This document shows positions 43,613 to 59,830 of a stretch of DNA of 64,000 bases, in pieces. The translations under genes and the position numbers were made by a program. Under the pieces are notes generated by a model. It was not told the DNA's origin and ran no database searches. It saw only the letters and a program-made list of their open reading frames with translations. Origin of the DNA: VXNJ01 sp009840625 (GTDB lineage Bacteria; Chloroflexota; UBA11872; VXNJ01); assembly GCA_965207915.1 (NCBI GenBank), contig OZ242304.1, positions 434,001 through 498,000 on the forward strand, written 5' to 3'. Within the stretch, counting starts at the first letter, position 1. Every line of letters starts with the position of its first letter.

Positions 43613-44836
43613 TCAGGGCGTGACGGCGGCCGATTTGGCCCACGGATTGCGTTCCAGCATCGGTCCGGGGACGGCCAGCGTGCAGAAGAACCCGAGGACC
43701 GGCATGAATCCGATTGCCACCAGCGCCAGCTGCAGCCCGAACTCGTCGGCGAGTACCCCGGTCGCCGCCTGACCGACCGCCTGGATAGAGAAGATGAAGC
43801 CCAGCGCCAATCCGGATGCCGCTCCCATGCGCGAAGCCATCGCCTGCTGGACCATCACCACGCTGGGGGTCTGCGGCGTCTGGACCGTGAATCCCACCAG
43901 ATACGCGGCCACGAATGAGAGCGGCGACCCGATGTCGACGACCATCAGCATGAAAAGGGGCGTTCCCAGCAACAGCGGCAGCGCCATGACCGCCTTGGCC
44001 CCCAGGCGGTCGGAGAGCCAGCCGCCGCCGAACACGCCGGTGGCGGCGCCGGCTGAAAAAACCGAGAGCGCCAGCCCGGCGATCGTAAGCGAGGCCCCGC
44101 TTTCCAGGAAAGCGAACGGAACGAAGACCGGTGCGGCGCCGAAAGTGAGGCCGCGGAACACCGACATCGCCGCCAGCGGCGCCAGCAGTCGGTAGAGCAC
44201 CCCACCCGCCGGCGGGGCGGCATCGGAGGGCCGGGCGGACGCCGAACGACGTTTGCCGGCGCGCGTGAGCAGCAGGAACCAACTCGTCGTCAAGGCCGAG
44301 AACCCGATCAGGTAAAGAGGGAAACTGAGCCCCAGGTCGGCCGATTCGACGAAAAACCCGGTGACCACCGGCGAGACCGCGAATCCGGTGTTGCCGGCCA
44401 GGAAGAAAAGCCCGACTGCCGATCCTTTCCCGGTCGTGGAGGAGCGGTTGGCCGCCTCCAGCCCGAGGGCGTGGAAGGCACCTGAAGCCAGCGCCGAAAC
44501 CAGCAGAAACGCCAGCAGCAGCCAGTAGGTCGGTGCCTGCGCGGCCAGGCCGATGAATAGGCCCTGCACGAATATCCCACCAGCCAGCAGTCGGCGGCTC
44601 CCGATCCGGTCGCCCAGCAGCCCGAACAGCGGTTGTGAGAGCCCGTTTGCGGCGATGTGCAGGCCGGCCGCGATCCCAACCTGGGTGAAATTCAGGTCCA
44701 GCTTCGTCGCCAGCAGCGGGAAAAGGATGTTGACCGCAAAGGTGATGAAGTCGATCCCGAAGTGCGCCGGAAGGATGGCCGCAAGGCCGCGGTTGATCCG
44801 CAAATGAAACCTTCCGAGCAGGACGCAGGCGGCCAT
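43613..44836 (-). CDS. MFS transporter
   Basis: 407 residues with about 12 transmembrane helices. The MFS loop motif is visible between helices 2 and 3 (GLLGDRIGSRRLLAGG) and again between helices 8 and 9 (GGWLSDRLGAKAVMALP), and VSALASGAFHALGLEAANRS lies in helix 4. It is similar in pattern to fosmidomycin-resistance-type MFS proteins; the substrate is unknown. The open frame extends to 45724 antisense to ppdK, but protein-like sequence begins only at about the ATG at 44836. Confidence 0.85.
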   Translation of the reverse strand: MAACVLLGRFHLRINRGLAAILPAHFGIDFITFAVNILFPLLATKLDLNFTQVGIAAGLHIAANGLSQPLFGLLGDRIGSRRLLAGGIFVQGLFIGLAAQAPTYWLLLAFLLVSALASGAFHALGLEAANRSSTTGKGSAVGLFFLAGNTGFAVSPVVTGFFVESADLGLSFPLYLIGFSALTTSWFLLLTRAGKRRSASARPSDAAPPAGGVLYRLLAPLAAMSVFRGLTFGAAPVFVPFAFLESGASLTIAGLALSVFSAGAATGVFGGGWLSDRLGAKAVMALPLLLGTPLFMLMVVDIGSPLSFVAAYLVGFTVQTPQTPSVVMVQQAMASRMGAASGLALGFIFSIQAVGQAATGVLADEFGLQLALVAIGFMPVLGFFCTLAVPGPMLERNPWAKSAAVTP

Positions 44837-44887
44837 TTGCCAGTTCCCGCCCGGCGGGATCGGCCGCTTCAACCGATTATGCGGGGC

Positions 44888-44918
44888 TTGGCGGTTCGAA
44901 CCCGGCTGCCCATAAAAT
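44888..44918 (+). promoter_or_regulatory. Putative promoter of ppdK
   Basis: TTGGCG (44888-44893), a 19-nt spacer and TAAAAT (44913-44918), 107 nt before the ppdK ATG. The spacer is longer than ideal; the -10 matches the recurrent motif of this window. Confidence 0.4.
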
Positions 44919-45025
44919 TTTCCGCTCACCTTAGGACCGGACGCCGGCCAAAGCCTCGCAGCCCACGCGTTCGCCCGGCACCGCCGCCCCTTCCGCCGCC
45001 ACCACGACTGCCCCGGAGTTTTCGC

Positions 45026-47677
45026 ATGTCCCAATCGACCAAATGGGTCTATCTCTTCGACGAAGGCGACCAATCGATGCGCAACCTGCTCGGCGGCAAG
45101 GGAGCGGGAGTCGCCGAAATGACCCGGTCCGGCATGCCGGTACCCCCGGGGTTCACGATCACCACCGACGCCTGCCGGGCTTACTTTGACGGCTCGGGCC
45201 AGTTTCCGGAAGGCCTCGAGGAGCAGATTGATTCCGCCCTGCGCGCAGTGGAAAGCGAAACCGGCAAACGATTCGGCGATCCCGCCAACCCGCTGCTGGT
45301 CTCGGTCCGCTCGGGTGCCAGGGTCTCCATGCCGGGGATGATGGACACGGTTCTGAACCTGGGTCTCTCGCAGGCCACCCTCAAAGGTCTGCAAGAGCGC
45401 AGCGGGCAGTCCCGGTTCGCCTACGATTCCTACCGTCGCTTCGTGCAGGGCTACGGTTCGATCGTTCTGGGTCTGGAAAGCCGGCGATTTGAGCACGTCA
45501 TCCAGGGCCACAAGGACCGCCTCGGCAAGACCGAAGACGCAGAACTTGGCGCCGCCGATTGGAGCGCGGTCGCCGACGACTTCAAGCAACTGATAGAAGC
45601 CGAGACCGGCATCGCGTTTCCCGAGGACCCGATGGACCAGCTGCACGGGGCGATCCGGGCAGTTTTCAACTCCTGGCACGGACGGCGCGCAGTCGACTAC
45701 CGCAACTTCCACGGCCTCCCGCACGATTGGGGCACGGCCGTGAACGTGCAGACGATGGTCTTCGGCAACATGGGCGAGAACTCGGGGACCGGAGTTGCCT
45801 TCACGCGCAATTCGGTGACCGGCGATCGCGAACTCTTCGGTGAGTACCTGCTCAACGCCCAGGGCGAGGACGTGGTCGCCGGAGTTCGTACGCCGGCCCA
45901 GATCGCCACCCTGGCCGACCAGTTACCCGAGGTCTATGCCCAGTTCGAGGCCAACGCCGAACGGCTGGAGCGGCACTACGGCGACATGCAGGACCTGGAA
46001 TTCACGATCGAGGAAGGCCGGCTCTGGATGCTGCAGACGCGGGCCGGCAAACGCAGTCCACGGGCCGCGGTCAAGATCGCGGTCGACATGGCCGACGAAG
46101 GCATCATCGACCGCGCCACCGCGCTGGCGCGGGTAGAACCGGCCCAGGTCGACGCCCACCTGCATCCCCAGGTTGACCCAACCGTCGCGGTGGAACCGGT
46201 TGCCGTGGGCCTGAACGCGTCTCCCGGCGCCGCCGTGGGCCGGGTCGTATTCGACGCCGATGAGGCCGCCGAACGCGGTCGCGCCGGCGAGGACGTGATC
46301 CTGGTTCGCCCCGAGACGTCCCCGGACGACTTCCACGGGATGGCGGTCGCAAGGGCAATCCTGACCGCGCGCGGCGGGGCCACCTCGCACGCCGCGATCG
46401 TGGCCCGCGCCCTTGGACTGCCGGCGGTGGTCGGTTGCGAGCAGCTGCGGATTGATCTGGAAACCGCCCGGTTCCAGGCCGGATCGACGCAGGTGGACGC
46501 CGGCGACACGATCACCGTGGACGGCTCAACCGGCAACGTGATCCTCGGCGAAGCGCCGCTGATTCCCGGCCAGATTACCCCCGAGCTGGAGACCCTGCTT
46601 GGCTGGGCCGACGGGCAGCGGCGGCTGCAGGTTTGGACCAACGCCGACACCCCTCAGGAAGCAGCCCAGGCGCGCGATTTCGGCGCCCAGGGAATCGGGC
46701 TCTGCCGGACGGAGCACATGTTCCGCGAGGAAGACCGCCTGCCGATCTTCCAGGACATGATCCTGGCCGAAAACGAAACCGACCGCCGCGCCGCCCTGAC
46801 CCGATTGCTGCCCATTCAGCGCGCCGACTTCTACGGGATTCTCAAGGCAATGGCGTCGCTGCCGGTCGTGATCCGGCTGCTGGATCCGCCCCTGCATGAA
46901 TTCCTGTCCGGGGTCGAAGAAGAACTCGAGGAGCTTCGCGACAGCGGCGCCGAACCGGCCGAACTGGCCGCCGCCGAGCGAAAGGTCCGCCGCGTTGGCG
47001 ACCTGCACGAGGAGAACCCGATGCTCGGGTTGCGCGGATGCCGCCTCGGAATCGTCTACCCCGAGATCTACGAGATGCAGGTGCGGGCGATCGTCGAGGC
47101 CGCCATCCAACTTGAGGAAGAAGGCGTCGACGCCCACCCCGAGATCATGATCCCGCTAATCGGGCACATCAACGAATTGCGCACCGTCGAGGCCAACCTG
47201 CGCAAGACCGCTGAGGCGGTGGCCAGCGAACGCGGTCGGTCGCCGTCGTACAAGTTCGGCACCATGATGGAGGTCCCGCGGGCCTGCCTTACGGCCGGCG
47301 AGATCGCTGAGGTGGCCGAATTCTTCAGCTACGGCACCAACGACCTGACCCAAACCACCTACGGCATCTCGCGCGACGACGCCGAAGGCAAATTCCTGCT
47401 CCAGTACGTCGAGGACCAGATCCTGCCGCGCAACCCGTTCCAGGTGCTCGACGCTATCGGCGTCGGCGAACTCATGCGGCTCGGCAGCAACGCCGGCCGG
47501 GCCGCCCGCCCGGATATCGAGATCGGAATCTGCGGCGAGCACGGCGGCGACCCGGAATCGATCGCGTTCTGCGAAGAGATCGGGCTCGATTACGTTAGCT
47601 GTTCACCCTATCGGGTGCCGGTCGCCCGGCTGGCCGCCGCGCAGGCGGTGGGGATCGACCTGGCCCGCGACGTCTAG
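45026..47677 (+). CDS. ppdK: Pyruvate, phosphate dikinase
   Basis: Interconverts pyruvate, ATP and phosphate with PEP, AMP and diphosphate. 883 residues, the usual size. The ATP-grasp N-domain starts with KWVYLFDEGDQSM and GGKGAGVAEM. The phosphohistidine is His455 in GGATSHAAIVARALG, the same number as in the Clostridium symbiosum enzyme. The PEP domain has LCRTEHMF, the GTNDLTQTT loop and Cys836 in GICGEHGGDP. GGAG lies 7 nt before the ATG. Its stop overlaps the stop of the convergent GNAT gene in a shared CTAG. Confidence 0.96.
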   Translation: MSQSTKWVYLFDEGDQSMRNLLGGKGAGVAEMTRSGMPVPPGFTITTDACRAYFDGSGQFPEGLEEQIDSALRAVESETGKRFGDPANPLLVSVRSGARVSMPGMMDTVLNLGLSQATLKGLQERSGQSRFAYDSYRRFVQGYGSIVLGLESRRFEHVIQGHKDRLGKTEDAELGAADWSAVADDFKQLIEAETGIAFPEDPMDQLHGAIRAVFNSWHGRRAVDYRNFHGLPHDWGTAVNVQTMVFGNMGENSGTGVAFTRNSVTGDRELFGEYLLNAQGEDVVAGVRTPAQIATLADQLPEVYAQFEANAERLERHYGDMQDLEFTIEEGRLWMLQTRAGKRSPRAAVKIAVDMADEGIIDRATALARVEPAQVDAHLHPQVDPTVAVEPVAVGLNASPGAAVGRVVFDADEAAERGRAGEDVILVRPETSPDDFHGMAVARAILTARGGATSHAAIVARALGLPAVVGCEQLRIDLETARFQAGSTQVDAGDTITVDGSTGNVILGEAPLIPGQITPELETLLGWADGQRRLQVWTNADTPQEAAQARDFGAQGIGLCRTEHMFREEDRLPIFQDMILAENETDRRAALTRLLPIQRADFYGILKAMASLPVVIRLLDPPLHEFLSGVEEELEELRDSGAEPAELAAAERKVRRVGDLHEENPMLGLRGCRLGIVYPEIYEMQVRAIVEAAIQLEEEGVDAHPEIMIPLIGHINELRTVEANLRKTAEAVASERGRSPSYKFGTMMEVPRACLTAGEIAEVAEFFSYGTNDLTQTTYGISRDDAEGKFLLQYVEDQILPRNPFQVLDAIGVGELMRLGSNAGRAARPDIEIGICGEHGGDPESIAFCEEIGLDYVSCSPYRVPVARLAAAQAVGIDLARDV

Positions 47678-48438
47678 CTGAGCGCCGGCCGACCTTTTGG
47701 ACCGGGCAAGTCGGCCTGGAGGGTCAGTATCGCCGCGGAAGTCCCTGTGAATTCCGGATTCTCCGGTTCGAAGCGGCGCACTTCCCGGTAACCGAGTCCG
47801 CGGTAGAAATCACGGGCCGCGGCATTGAACTCGAATACGTTCACGACCATCGAACCGGGGGCTTCGGCGCTCGCCGCCGCGTGTGCGCGGCCGACCAATC
47901 TTCGAGCGATGCCGAGCCGGCGGTATTTATCGGCGACCGCCAGCGCATTGACGTAATGACCTGAGGAAGCGGCCAGATTCACCATTGGCGGTTCCCCGCG
48001 CCGGCGCAGCGCGCGCGGCACCATCGAGCGCGGACCGAGGCCGGTGGGAATGAGACCGCGGCGCAGCAGCGCCAGCGACCTGAGCGGCCCAAGGCTTCTC
48101 AATAAAGGCACGATCGTGGCCAAATTGCGGCCGCGCATTTCACCGATCCGGCAACTGGCCAGTACTCCGACGACGCGGCCGTCGATTTCGGCCACGTCGC
48201 AAGCGTCCCAGGCAAAGAGGTTCCCGCGTAGCAGGTACATCCGCTCCACCGCACGCAGGGCGCAGCGGGTGTCGCCCAGCCCGAATGCCGCCGCCGCCAT
48301 TGGCTCTGAAGATTCGTACAGCAGGGGAGCCGCCCGATCGACATCGCTCCGGCGGCCCTTGCGAATCAGCAGCGTCGAGTTTCCGGTCGGCGGACTCGGC
48401 GCGGCGGTATCCCGGCCGCCTTCACGGCCGTGCCTCAC
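47674..48438 (-). CDS. GNAT-family N-acetyltransferase
   Basis: 254 residues from GTG 48438, which overlaps the PhyH stop (GTGA). The acetyl-CoA motif is VNALAVADKYRRLGIARRLVGRAHA and the following strand/helix NVFEFNAAARDFYRGLGYREVRRFE is typical. The middle contains an unusual Arg-rich insert (LRRGLIPTGLGPRSMVPRALRRR). The substrate is unknown. Co-transcription with a PhyH-family oxygenase is likely. Confidence 0.85.
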   Translation of the reverse strand: MRHGREGGRDTAAPSPPTGNSTLLIRKGRRSDVDRAAPLLYESSEPMAAAAFGLGDTRCALRAVERMYLLRGNLFAWDACDVAEIDGRVVGVLASCRIGEMRGRNLATIVPLLRSLGPLRSLALLRRGLIPTGLGPRSMVPRALRRRGEPPMVNLAASSGHYVNALAVADKYRRLGIARRLVGRAHAAASAEAPGSMVVNVFEFNAAARDFYRGLGYREVRRFEPENPEFTGTSAAILTLQADLPGPKGRPALS

Positions 48439-49292
48439 GCGCTGGTTAATTGAGGAGCGTGCTCTTCCATCCAGGCCCGCAGTGGCACGTCCTCGGGGCT
48501 GGGCGAGGTCCGTCCGTGGTTGCTGGACGAGAACCCGAGCATCTGCCGCATGATGGGGTCGGCCTGCTCGAACCACTCGGGCGGATAGATCATTTCGTCG
48601 CGGGCATGAAGCCAGCGGTAACCGTACCCGTAGAAGAGGACCTTGCGGGTAATGTCCGAGTAGTTGGGGGTCGCCGAATGCCAGAGTCGCCGGTCAAACA
48701 CCACCGCGTCGCCGGGTTCGGCGAGTACCGGAACTGCTCCCTCGGGCTGGCCCCGGCCACCCGGCGGAAGTTCGATCCGGTTGCGCAGGTGCGAGCCCGG
48801 AACAACCCAGAAGTTGCCGCGGCCCGGTTCGGACACGTCGGTAAGGAAATAGGCGACCTTGACCGAGATCCGGGGACGCGGATCGGTTTCTAGGTCATTG
48901 TTCAGCTGACCCGAATCCTGGTGCCATCCCCAAGTCGATCCCCCGGGGTCGTAAGTCCCGCTTTCGCGCCCGGAAACGGTCATGTGGGAGTGATACAGGT
49001 AGATGTTCCAGCCCAGAATCCCAAACATCTTGGGCAGGATCCGCTCGTAGCAGACCAGGTCGAAGAAAAGCCGATCGTGGCCAATGAATCCGAGCAGGTT
49101 GAACCGTTGCGTAATCGACTTATCGAGCCGCAGGTCGCCCTCAAAGCCCTCGGCCCAGGCGCGGTCGACAGCCGCAACGCATCTCGCGTTCAGCTCCGCG
49201 TCAAGGGCTCCAGGGAAGCGAATATAGCCATCGCGCTCGAATCTCTCGCGCTCTTCCTCGCTGAGCAGATAAGACCCGAAATCTCGCCCCAT
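48435..49292 (-). CDS. Phytanoyl-CoA dioxygenase (PhyH) family protein
   Basis: A 2-oxoglutarate/Fe(II)-dependent oxygenase of 285 residues. The iron triad is His124-x-Asp126 (WHQDSG) and His205 (LWHSATPN), with Arg216 (ITRKVLF) for 2-oxoglutarate. The segments SVKVAYFLTDVSEPGRGNFWVVPGSH and AVVFDRRLWH are the usual core. Members hydroxylate diverse small molecules; the substrate is unknown. The family is greatly expanded in marine SAR202 genomes. Confidence 0.9.
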   Translation of the reverse strand: MGRDFGSYLLSEEERERFERDGYIRFPGALDAELNARCVAAVDRAWAEGFEGDLRLDKSITQRFNLLGFIGHDRLFFDLVCYERILPKMFGILGWNIYLYHSHMTVSGRESGTYDPGGSTWGWHQDSGQLNNDLETDPRPRISVKVAYFLTDVSEPGRGNFWVVPGSHLRNRIELPPGGRGQPEGAVPVLAEPGDAVVFDRRLWHSATPNYSDITRKVLFYGYGYRWLHARDEMIYPPEWFEQADPIMRQMLGFSSSNHGRTSPSPEDVPLRAWMEEHAPQLTSA

Positions 49293-49448
49293 TTGGTGCC
49301 CTCCAAATCGCCCGGATATGGCAAGTATGGACGATGCGCGCGCGCGGCCATTCCCAATGCAAGACCCCGGAAGGAAGCGCCGGCATTACCGATTCCGGGT
49401 TCGAAAGTTACCAAAATTAGAGGTCAAGGAAGGGGATGCCGATAGCCA

Positions 49449-51272
49449 ATGGCCGGCGAAATCGATGAGATCAAGGCCCGCCTTTCGATAGAGGGGTTGG
49501 TCGGGCGGCACGTTCAATTGCAACGCTCCGGCCAGCATCTGCGCGGCCGCTGCCCCTTTCACGACGAGCGCACCCCGTCGTTCTTCGTGTTTCTGGATTC
49601 AGGTAACTACAAGTGCTTCGGCTGCGGCGAGGCCGGAGACGCGTTCACCTTCCTGATGAAGATGGAAAACCTGACCTTCCGCGAGGCCCTGGTGCGGCTG
49701 GCCGAGGAGACCGGCGTGAGGCTCGCCCCGCGCGGCGGCAACCCGGCAAGGCGCGAATACATCAACTCGCTCATAGGGGCGGTCGAGGCCGCCAGTCATC
49801 ATTACGAGCAACAACTCCAACAGCACCGACACGGCCAATCAGCGCGCGATTACCTGCGCCGGCGCGGAATCGGATCCGAAATCCAAACCCGGTTCAGGCT
49901 CGGGCTGGCGCCCGAATCCTGGGACGGCCTGCTGTCGGCGTTGACCGGCCAGGGCATCGCACCGCAGACCCTGCTGGCGGCCGGGCTGGTGCGCCAGGGA
50001 CAGCGCGAGAACCTCTACGACGCCTTCCGCGCCCGTCTGATGTTCCCGATCCGGGCCGCCAACGGCGCGGTGCGCGGCTTCGGCGGGCGGACGCTCGGCG
50101 ACGATCCGGCCAAGTACATAAACACCGGGTCGACCGAGATCTTCGACAAGAGTCGCCTACTCTACGGCCTGGATCTGGCCCAGGCGGCGCTCAGGCGGCA
50201 ACGCCAGGCGGTCGTGGTCGAGGGGTACACCGACGTGATAGCCGCCCACGCGGCCGGGTTTGAAAACGTCGTCGCGGCGATGGGCACGACGCTTACCGAG
50301 CCGCAGTTCCGGATGGTCGCCAGGAGCGTGGACCAGATCGTCATCTGCATGGACGGGGACGCCGCCGGGCGGGCCGCCGGCCGGCGAAACCTGGAACGGA
50401 TGGACCAGTTCCTCGGTCCATTGGTCTGGCACGAAGGCCAATTGCGGGCCGAAATAAAGATCGCCCCGATGCCCCAGGGGCAGGACCCGGACGAAGTCAT
50501 CCGCACCGACCGCCAGCGCTGGCAGAGCCTATTGGCAGATGCGGCGCCGCTCTCCGAGTACCTCTTCGGGGAGATCGTGGCGGCGGCCGACACAAACACC
50601 CGTCGCGGACGCGCCCAAGCCCTGCAGGAAGCGCTCAAGTACCTGCGTCGGCTGGCCCGCGGCGATCCGGTCACCCGCTCGGACTACATCGCCACCCTGG
50701 CCGAGCGGCTGCAGATTCCCGTTCCCGCAATTGAAGCCGAGCTGCGCCGGCGTCCCGACGACGGTCCGGCGCCGGAATTCGGCGCCCCGGCAAGCGCCCA
50801 CGATCCGGTAGCCATGCCCGCCGAGGACCGGCTATGCGCCCTGGCCATGCGCAATCCGGCGCTGCTGCGCCAGGCGGTGGGGCGCGCCGGCCTACCGCTG
50901 GCCGTATTCGAGGGGGCCGCGGCCCGCTCGGTTTTCGAAATCCTCTCGCGGCTGCATTCGTCCGAACCGGCCAACGACCACCTGGGACGCCAACTGGGCG
51001 AGCAGGACCGCGAGTACCTCGACCGCCTGGATCGGATTAATTCGGCTCGCCCGGAGGCCGAGACCGAACAGCAGCTTTACGCCGACATCGCCGGCCTGGT
51101 GCTGCGCCTGCGGGAGAGCTGGCTGGCGGCCGAGGCCGAGCGCACGTCGCTGGTGCTGGATTCCGAATCGGACCGCCAAGTCCGACGCCAGGCGCTTGCG
51201 GCCATGAACGACTTGAATCGACAGCGCTTGGAAATAGACCAGCAGCGCAACAGGCTGTCGATTTCGACCTAG
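49449..51272 (+). CDS. dnaG: DNA primase DnaG
   Basis: Makes RNA primers for replication. 607 residues: a CHC2 zinc finger (Cys35, His38, Cys56, Cys59; RCPFHDERTPSF and YKCFGCGEAGD), then a TOPRIM core with VVVEGYTDVIAAHAAG and the metal site CMDGDAAGRAA, and a C-terminal helicase-binding region rich in helices. An AAGGAAGGGG tract lies 12 nt before the ATG. It forms the classical dnaG-rpoD pair; the gap to rpoD is 143 nt and includes a TAGAAT motif at the dnaG stop. Confidence 0.96.
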   Translation: MAGEIDEIKARLSIEGLVGRHVQLQRSGQHLRGRCPFHDERTPSFFVFLDSGNYKCFGCGEAGDAFTFLMKMENLTFREALVRLAEETGVRLAPRGGNPARREYINSLIGAVEAASHHYEQQLQQHRHGQSARDYLRRRGIGSEIQTRFRLGLAPESWDGLLSALTGQGIAPQTLLAAGLVRQGQRENLYDAFRARLMFPIRAANGAVRGFGGRTLGDDPAKYINTGSTEIFDKSRLLYGLDLAQAALRRQRQAVVVEGYTDVIAAHAAGFENVVAAMGTTLTEPQFRMVARSVDQIVICMDGDAAGRAAGRRNLERMDQFLGPLVWHEGQLRAEIKIAPMPQGQDPDEVIRTDRQRWQSLLADAAPLSEYLFGEIVAAADTNTRRGRAQALQEALKYLRRLARGDPVTRSDYIATLAERLQIPVPAIEAELRRRPDDGPAPEFGAPASAHDPVAMPAEDRLCALAMRNPALLRQAVGRAGLPLAVFEGAAARSVFEILSRLHSSEPANDHLGRQLGEQDREYLDRLDRINSARPEAETEQQLYADIAGLVLRLRESWLAAEAERTSLVLDSESDRQVRRQALAAMNDLNRQRLEIDQQRNRLSIST

Positions 51273-51415
51273 AATCCTTTCGACCCACTCCGACGACGTG
51301 GTGATGGTCGCCTCTCTGGTGGAGAGAAGTATTGCGTGGGATTTGGACGCCCACCGCACAGGGTTGATTGCGGCCGTTAGAACCCGCTTGGGATAAAGCT
51401 CTAAACGGCGAGCAA

Positions 51416-52897
<1,482 letters not shown>

Positions 52898-53007
52898 GGG
52901 GCCGCCCCCGCGGCACCGCCTAAAATTCCTTTCCCCGCGACGGTGCGGAGAACGGGCGGCGTCGGCCACGGCACAACTTCTCTGAATCCCTCGCCATGCG
53001 GGTTTGA

Positions 53008-57577
<4,570 letters not shown>

Positions 57578-57582
<5 letters not shown>

Positions 57583-59053
57583 CCCCTCCGGATTCCTGAG
57601 CCACCCGCGGCGGGGAATCCCGCAGCGGGGGATAGATGCCCGCGTCGGCGACTGGCGCGATATCTACCTGGAACGCGATCCGCATGAATCGTCGCGGCAG
57701 GCGTCGCGCTGCATGGGTTGCGGCATTCCGTTCTGCCATACCGCCTGCCCGCTGGGGAACAAGATCCCGGACTTTAACCGCCACGTATTCGGGCAGCGCT
57801 GGGGCGATGCCCTTAAGGTCCTGCACTCGACCAACAATTTCCCGGAATTCACCGGACGCATCTGTCCGGCGCCGTGCGAAGAGTCCTGCGTGCTGGCGAT
57901 CAATGCGGACCCGGTGACGATCGAGCACATCGAACGCGAGATCGCCGACTGGGGTTTTGAGAACGGGTTCATCCGGCCCGAACCGCCCAGCGAACGGACC
58001 GGGTTCAGTATCGCGGTCATCGGCTCCGGGCCGGCCGGACTGGCGGCGGCGCAACAGCTGAACCGCTGCGGACACCGGGTGGTCGTGTACGAGCGCGATG
58101 AGTACCCGGGCGGGCTGCTGACCCTGGGCATCCCGGACTTCAAGCTGGAGAAGGACGTCGTCTTCCGCCGGGTCGACCAGCTCGAACAAGAAGGCGTCAA
58201 GTTTGAGACCGGGGTCAACGTCGGCACCGACATTTCCGGTGAAGAACTGCGCGCCCGCTTCGATGCGATCTGCCTGGCCACCGGGGCCAACTACCCGCGC
58301 TCGTTCACCATCCCCGGTTACGACATGGACGGGGTCGTCTACGCGATGGACTACCTCTGCCAGCAGATCCGCCGCAACCTGGGGCAGGAGATCCCTGATT
58401 CCGAGTTCGTGACCGCCCGCGACAAGAAGGTGGTGATCATCGGGGGCGGCGACACCGCCGCCGACTGCCTGGGCACCGCCATCCGCCAGGGCGCGGCTGA
58501 AATCCACCAGTTCGACATCCATGAGTGGCCCGAGCAGCGGGCCCCCGACAACCCCTGGCCATACTGGCCGGCGATTTTGCGCACCCGCACGACCCCCGCC
58601 CACCACGAGGGCGGGATCCGCAACTTCAACGTGCTGGCGCAGCGGCTGGTCGGAAATGACAACCAGGTGACTGCGCTCGAAGCAATCCGGCTGGCCTGGG
58701 GCGAGAAGGACCAGCGCGGCCGTCCCCGAATGATCCGGATGCCGGGCACCGAGTTCTCGATCGATGTCGACCTGGTGCTGGTGGCGATCGGTTTCGCCGG
58801 CGCGCACGGCGAGAGCCTGCTCGGACAACTGGGGGTGGGATTCGACGCCCGCGGCATGGTGGCAATTGATGACCAGATGATGACGACCACGCCGGGGGTG
58901 TTCGCCTGCGGCGACGTACACCGCGGAATGTCGCTAGTGGTCTGGGCGATCGCCCACGGCCGCGACGCGGCGCGTGGCATCGACCGGTACCTGACCGGTC
59001 AGACCAGTCTTCCGGCCAGCGCCGTCACCGGCGAGTTGGGGGTCGGGCGCTAA
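57578..59053 (+). CDS. gltD: Glutamate synthase small subunit, start codon not canonical
   Basis: An FAD/NADPH subunit passing electrons to GltB. The N-terminal Fe-S motif is Cys-x2-Cys-x4-Cys-x3-Cys (RCMGCGIPFCHTACPLGN), then the FAD loop AVIGSGPAGLAAAQQL, the NAD(P) loop VVIIGGGDTAADCLG, and GVFACGDVHRGMSLVVWAI at the end. The first ATG (57713) would remove the first cluster Cys and a typical GltD N-terminus (VDPSGFLSHPRRGIP and following). The homologous frame runs back to the gltB stop but has no ATG, GTG or TTG there, so a rare start (GTT 57578 or ATC 57572) or a one-base deletion must be assumed. Confidence 0.9.
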
Positions 59054-59125
59054 CCGTTCCAGCCGCCGGCGCGGCCGTTTGGCATCGGTCCGCCGCGGGG
59101 CAAACCGGATCCGGGAGGCGACCTC

Positions 59126-59830
59126 CTACCCGGTCAGGAACCCGCTCAGCTGACCGCGATCCTCCATTTCCGCCCACGCATCCCTGAACGTCTTGTTCCA
59201 CTCGTCGGACCCGGAGTGTTTGAGCATGTCCCAGTACACGTTCGGAAACGTGACGATGGCGTCGGCGCCGGCCGAGTAGGCCAGGTGGGCGTGGGCCGGG
59301 TCGCGGATGATGCCGCCCATGATGGCGGGAGGATTGGGGCGGCCGCTGAAGGCATCTGCGATCTGCTTTACCAATGCGAAGGCATCATTGCCGCCGGCGT
59401 GGGTCGGCCCCACGAACGGCGCGATCCAACTGGCGCCTGCCGCGGCCATAATCACGGCTTGGTTTAGCGAAAAGACTGTCGTGGCCATCGTGCGCACGCC
59501 GCGCGACCGAAGCGTCGCCAGGGCGCGCAATCCGACCGGCTTGGTGACTACCTTGACGATCACTTTCTCCGAGATTGAGCTGGCCACTTCGGCTGCATAG
59601 AGGAACTCGTCGTAGGTGTCGCCGTCCACCTCCACGACGAGCGAATTTGGCTCGAGTTCCAGGTAACGATCAAGGAGAGTTCGAAGGTCTTTGTATTTCT
59701 GGGCCATGTCGCGCAGGATCAGGTTGTTGGTCACCAGGCCGGCAATCCCGAGCGGCATCATGTCGCGCAGCTCTTCAGGGTCTCCCTGCAGCCAGACTTG
59801 GGGGCCGGTCGGTCGATCGATGCCAGTCAT
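59126..59830 (-). CDS. Transaldolase / fructose-6-phosphate aldolase family protein
   Basis: 234 residues of the small transaldolase type. The Schiff-base lysine is probably Lys93 in KVIVKVVTKPVGLRAL, and later TTVFSLNQAVIMAAAGASWIAPFVG is the usual core strand. The early part reads VWLQGDPEELRDMMPLGIAGLVTNN, where the family normally has D-A-x4-E-I; a degenerate or specialised active site is possible. ATG 59830 is chosen because GGAGG lies 9 nt upstream. Confidence 0.8.
   Translation of the reverse strand: MTGIDRPTGPQVWLQGDPEELRDMMPLGIAGLVTNNLILRDMAQKYKDLRTLLDRYLELEPNSLVVEVDGDTYDEFLYAAEVASSISEKVIVKVVTKPVGLRALATLRSRGVRTMATTVFSLNQAVIMAAAGASWIAPFVGPTHAGGNDAFALVKQIADAFSGRPNPPAIMGGIIRDPAHAHLAYSAGADAIVTFPNVYWDMLKHSGSDEWNKTFRDAWAEMEDRGQLSGFLTG

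Noticed and set aside
44880..44915. GGCGGTTCGAACCCGGC, another T-arm-like sequence
   Set aside because: Four of five stem pairs form, but no anticodon arm or acceptor stem is found upstream.
43613..45724. 703-codon open frame covering the MFS gene and antisense to ppdK
   Set aside because: Only the part from 44836 down looks like a transporter; the rest is the mirror of highly conserved ppdK coding sequence in GC-rich DNA.
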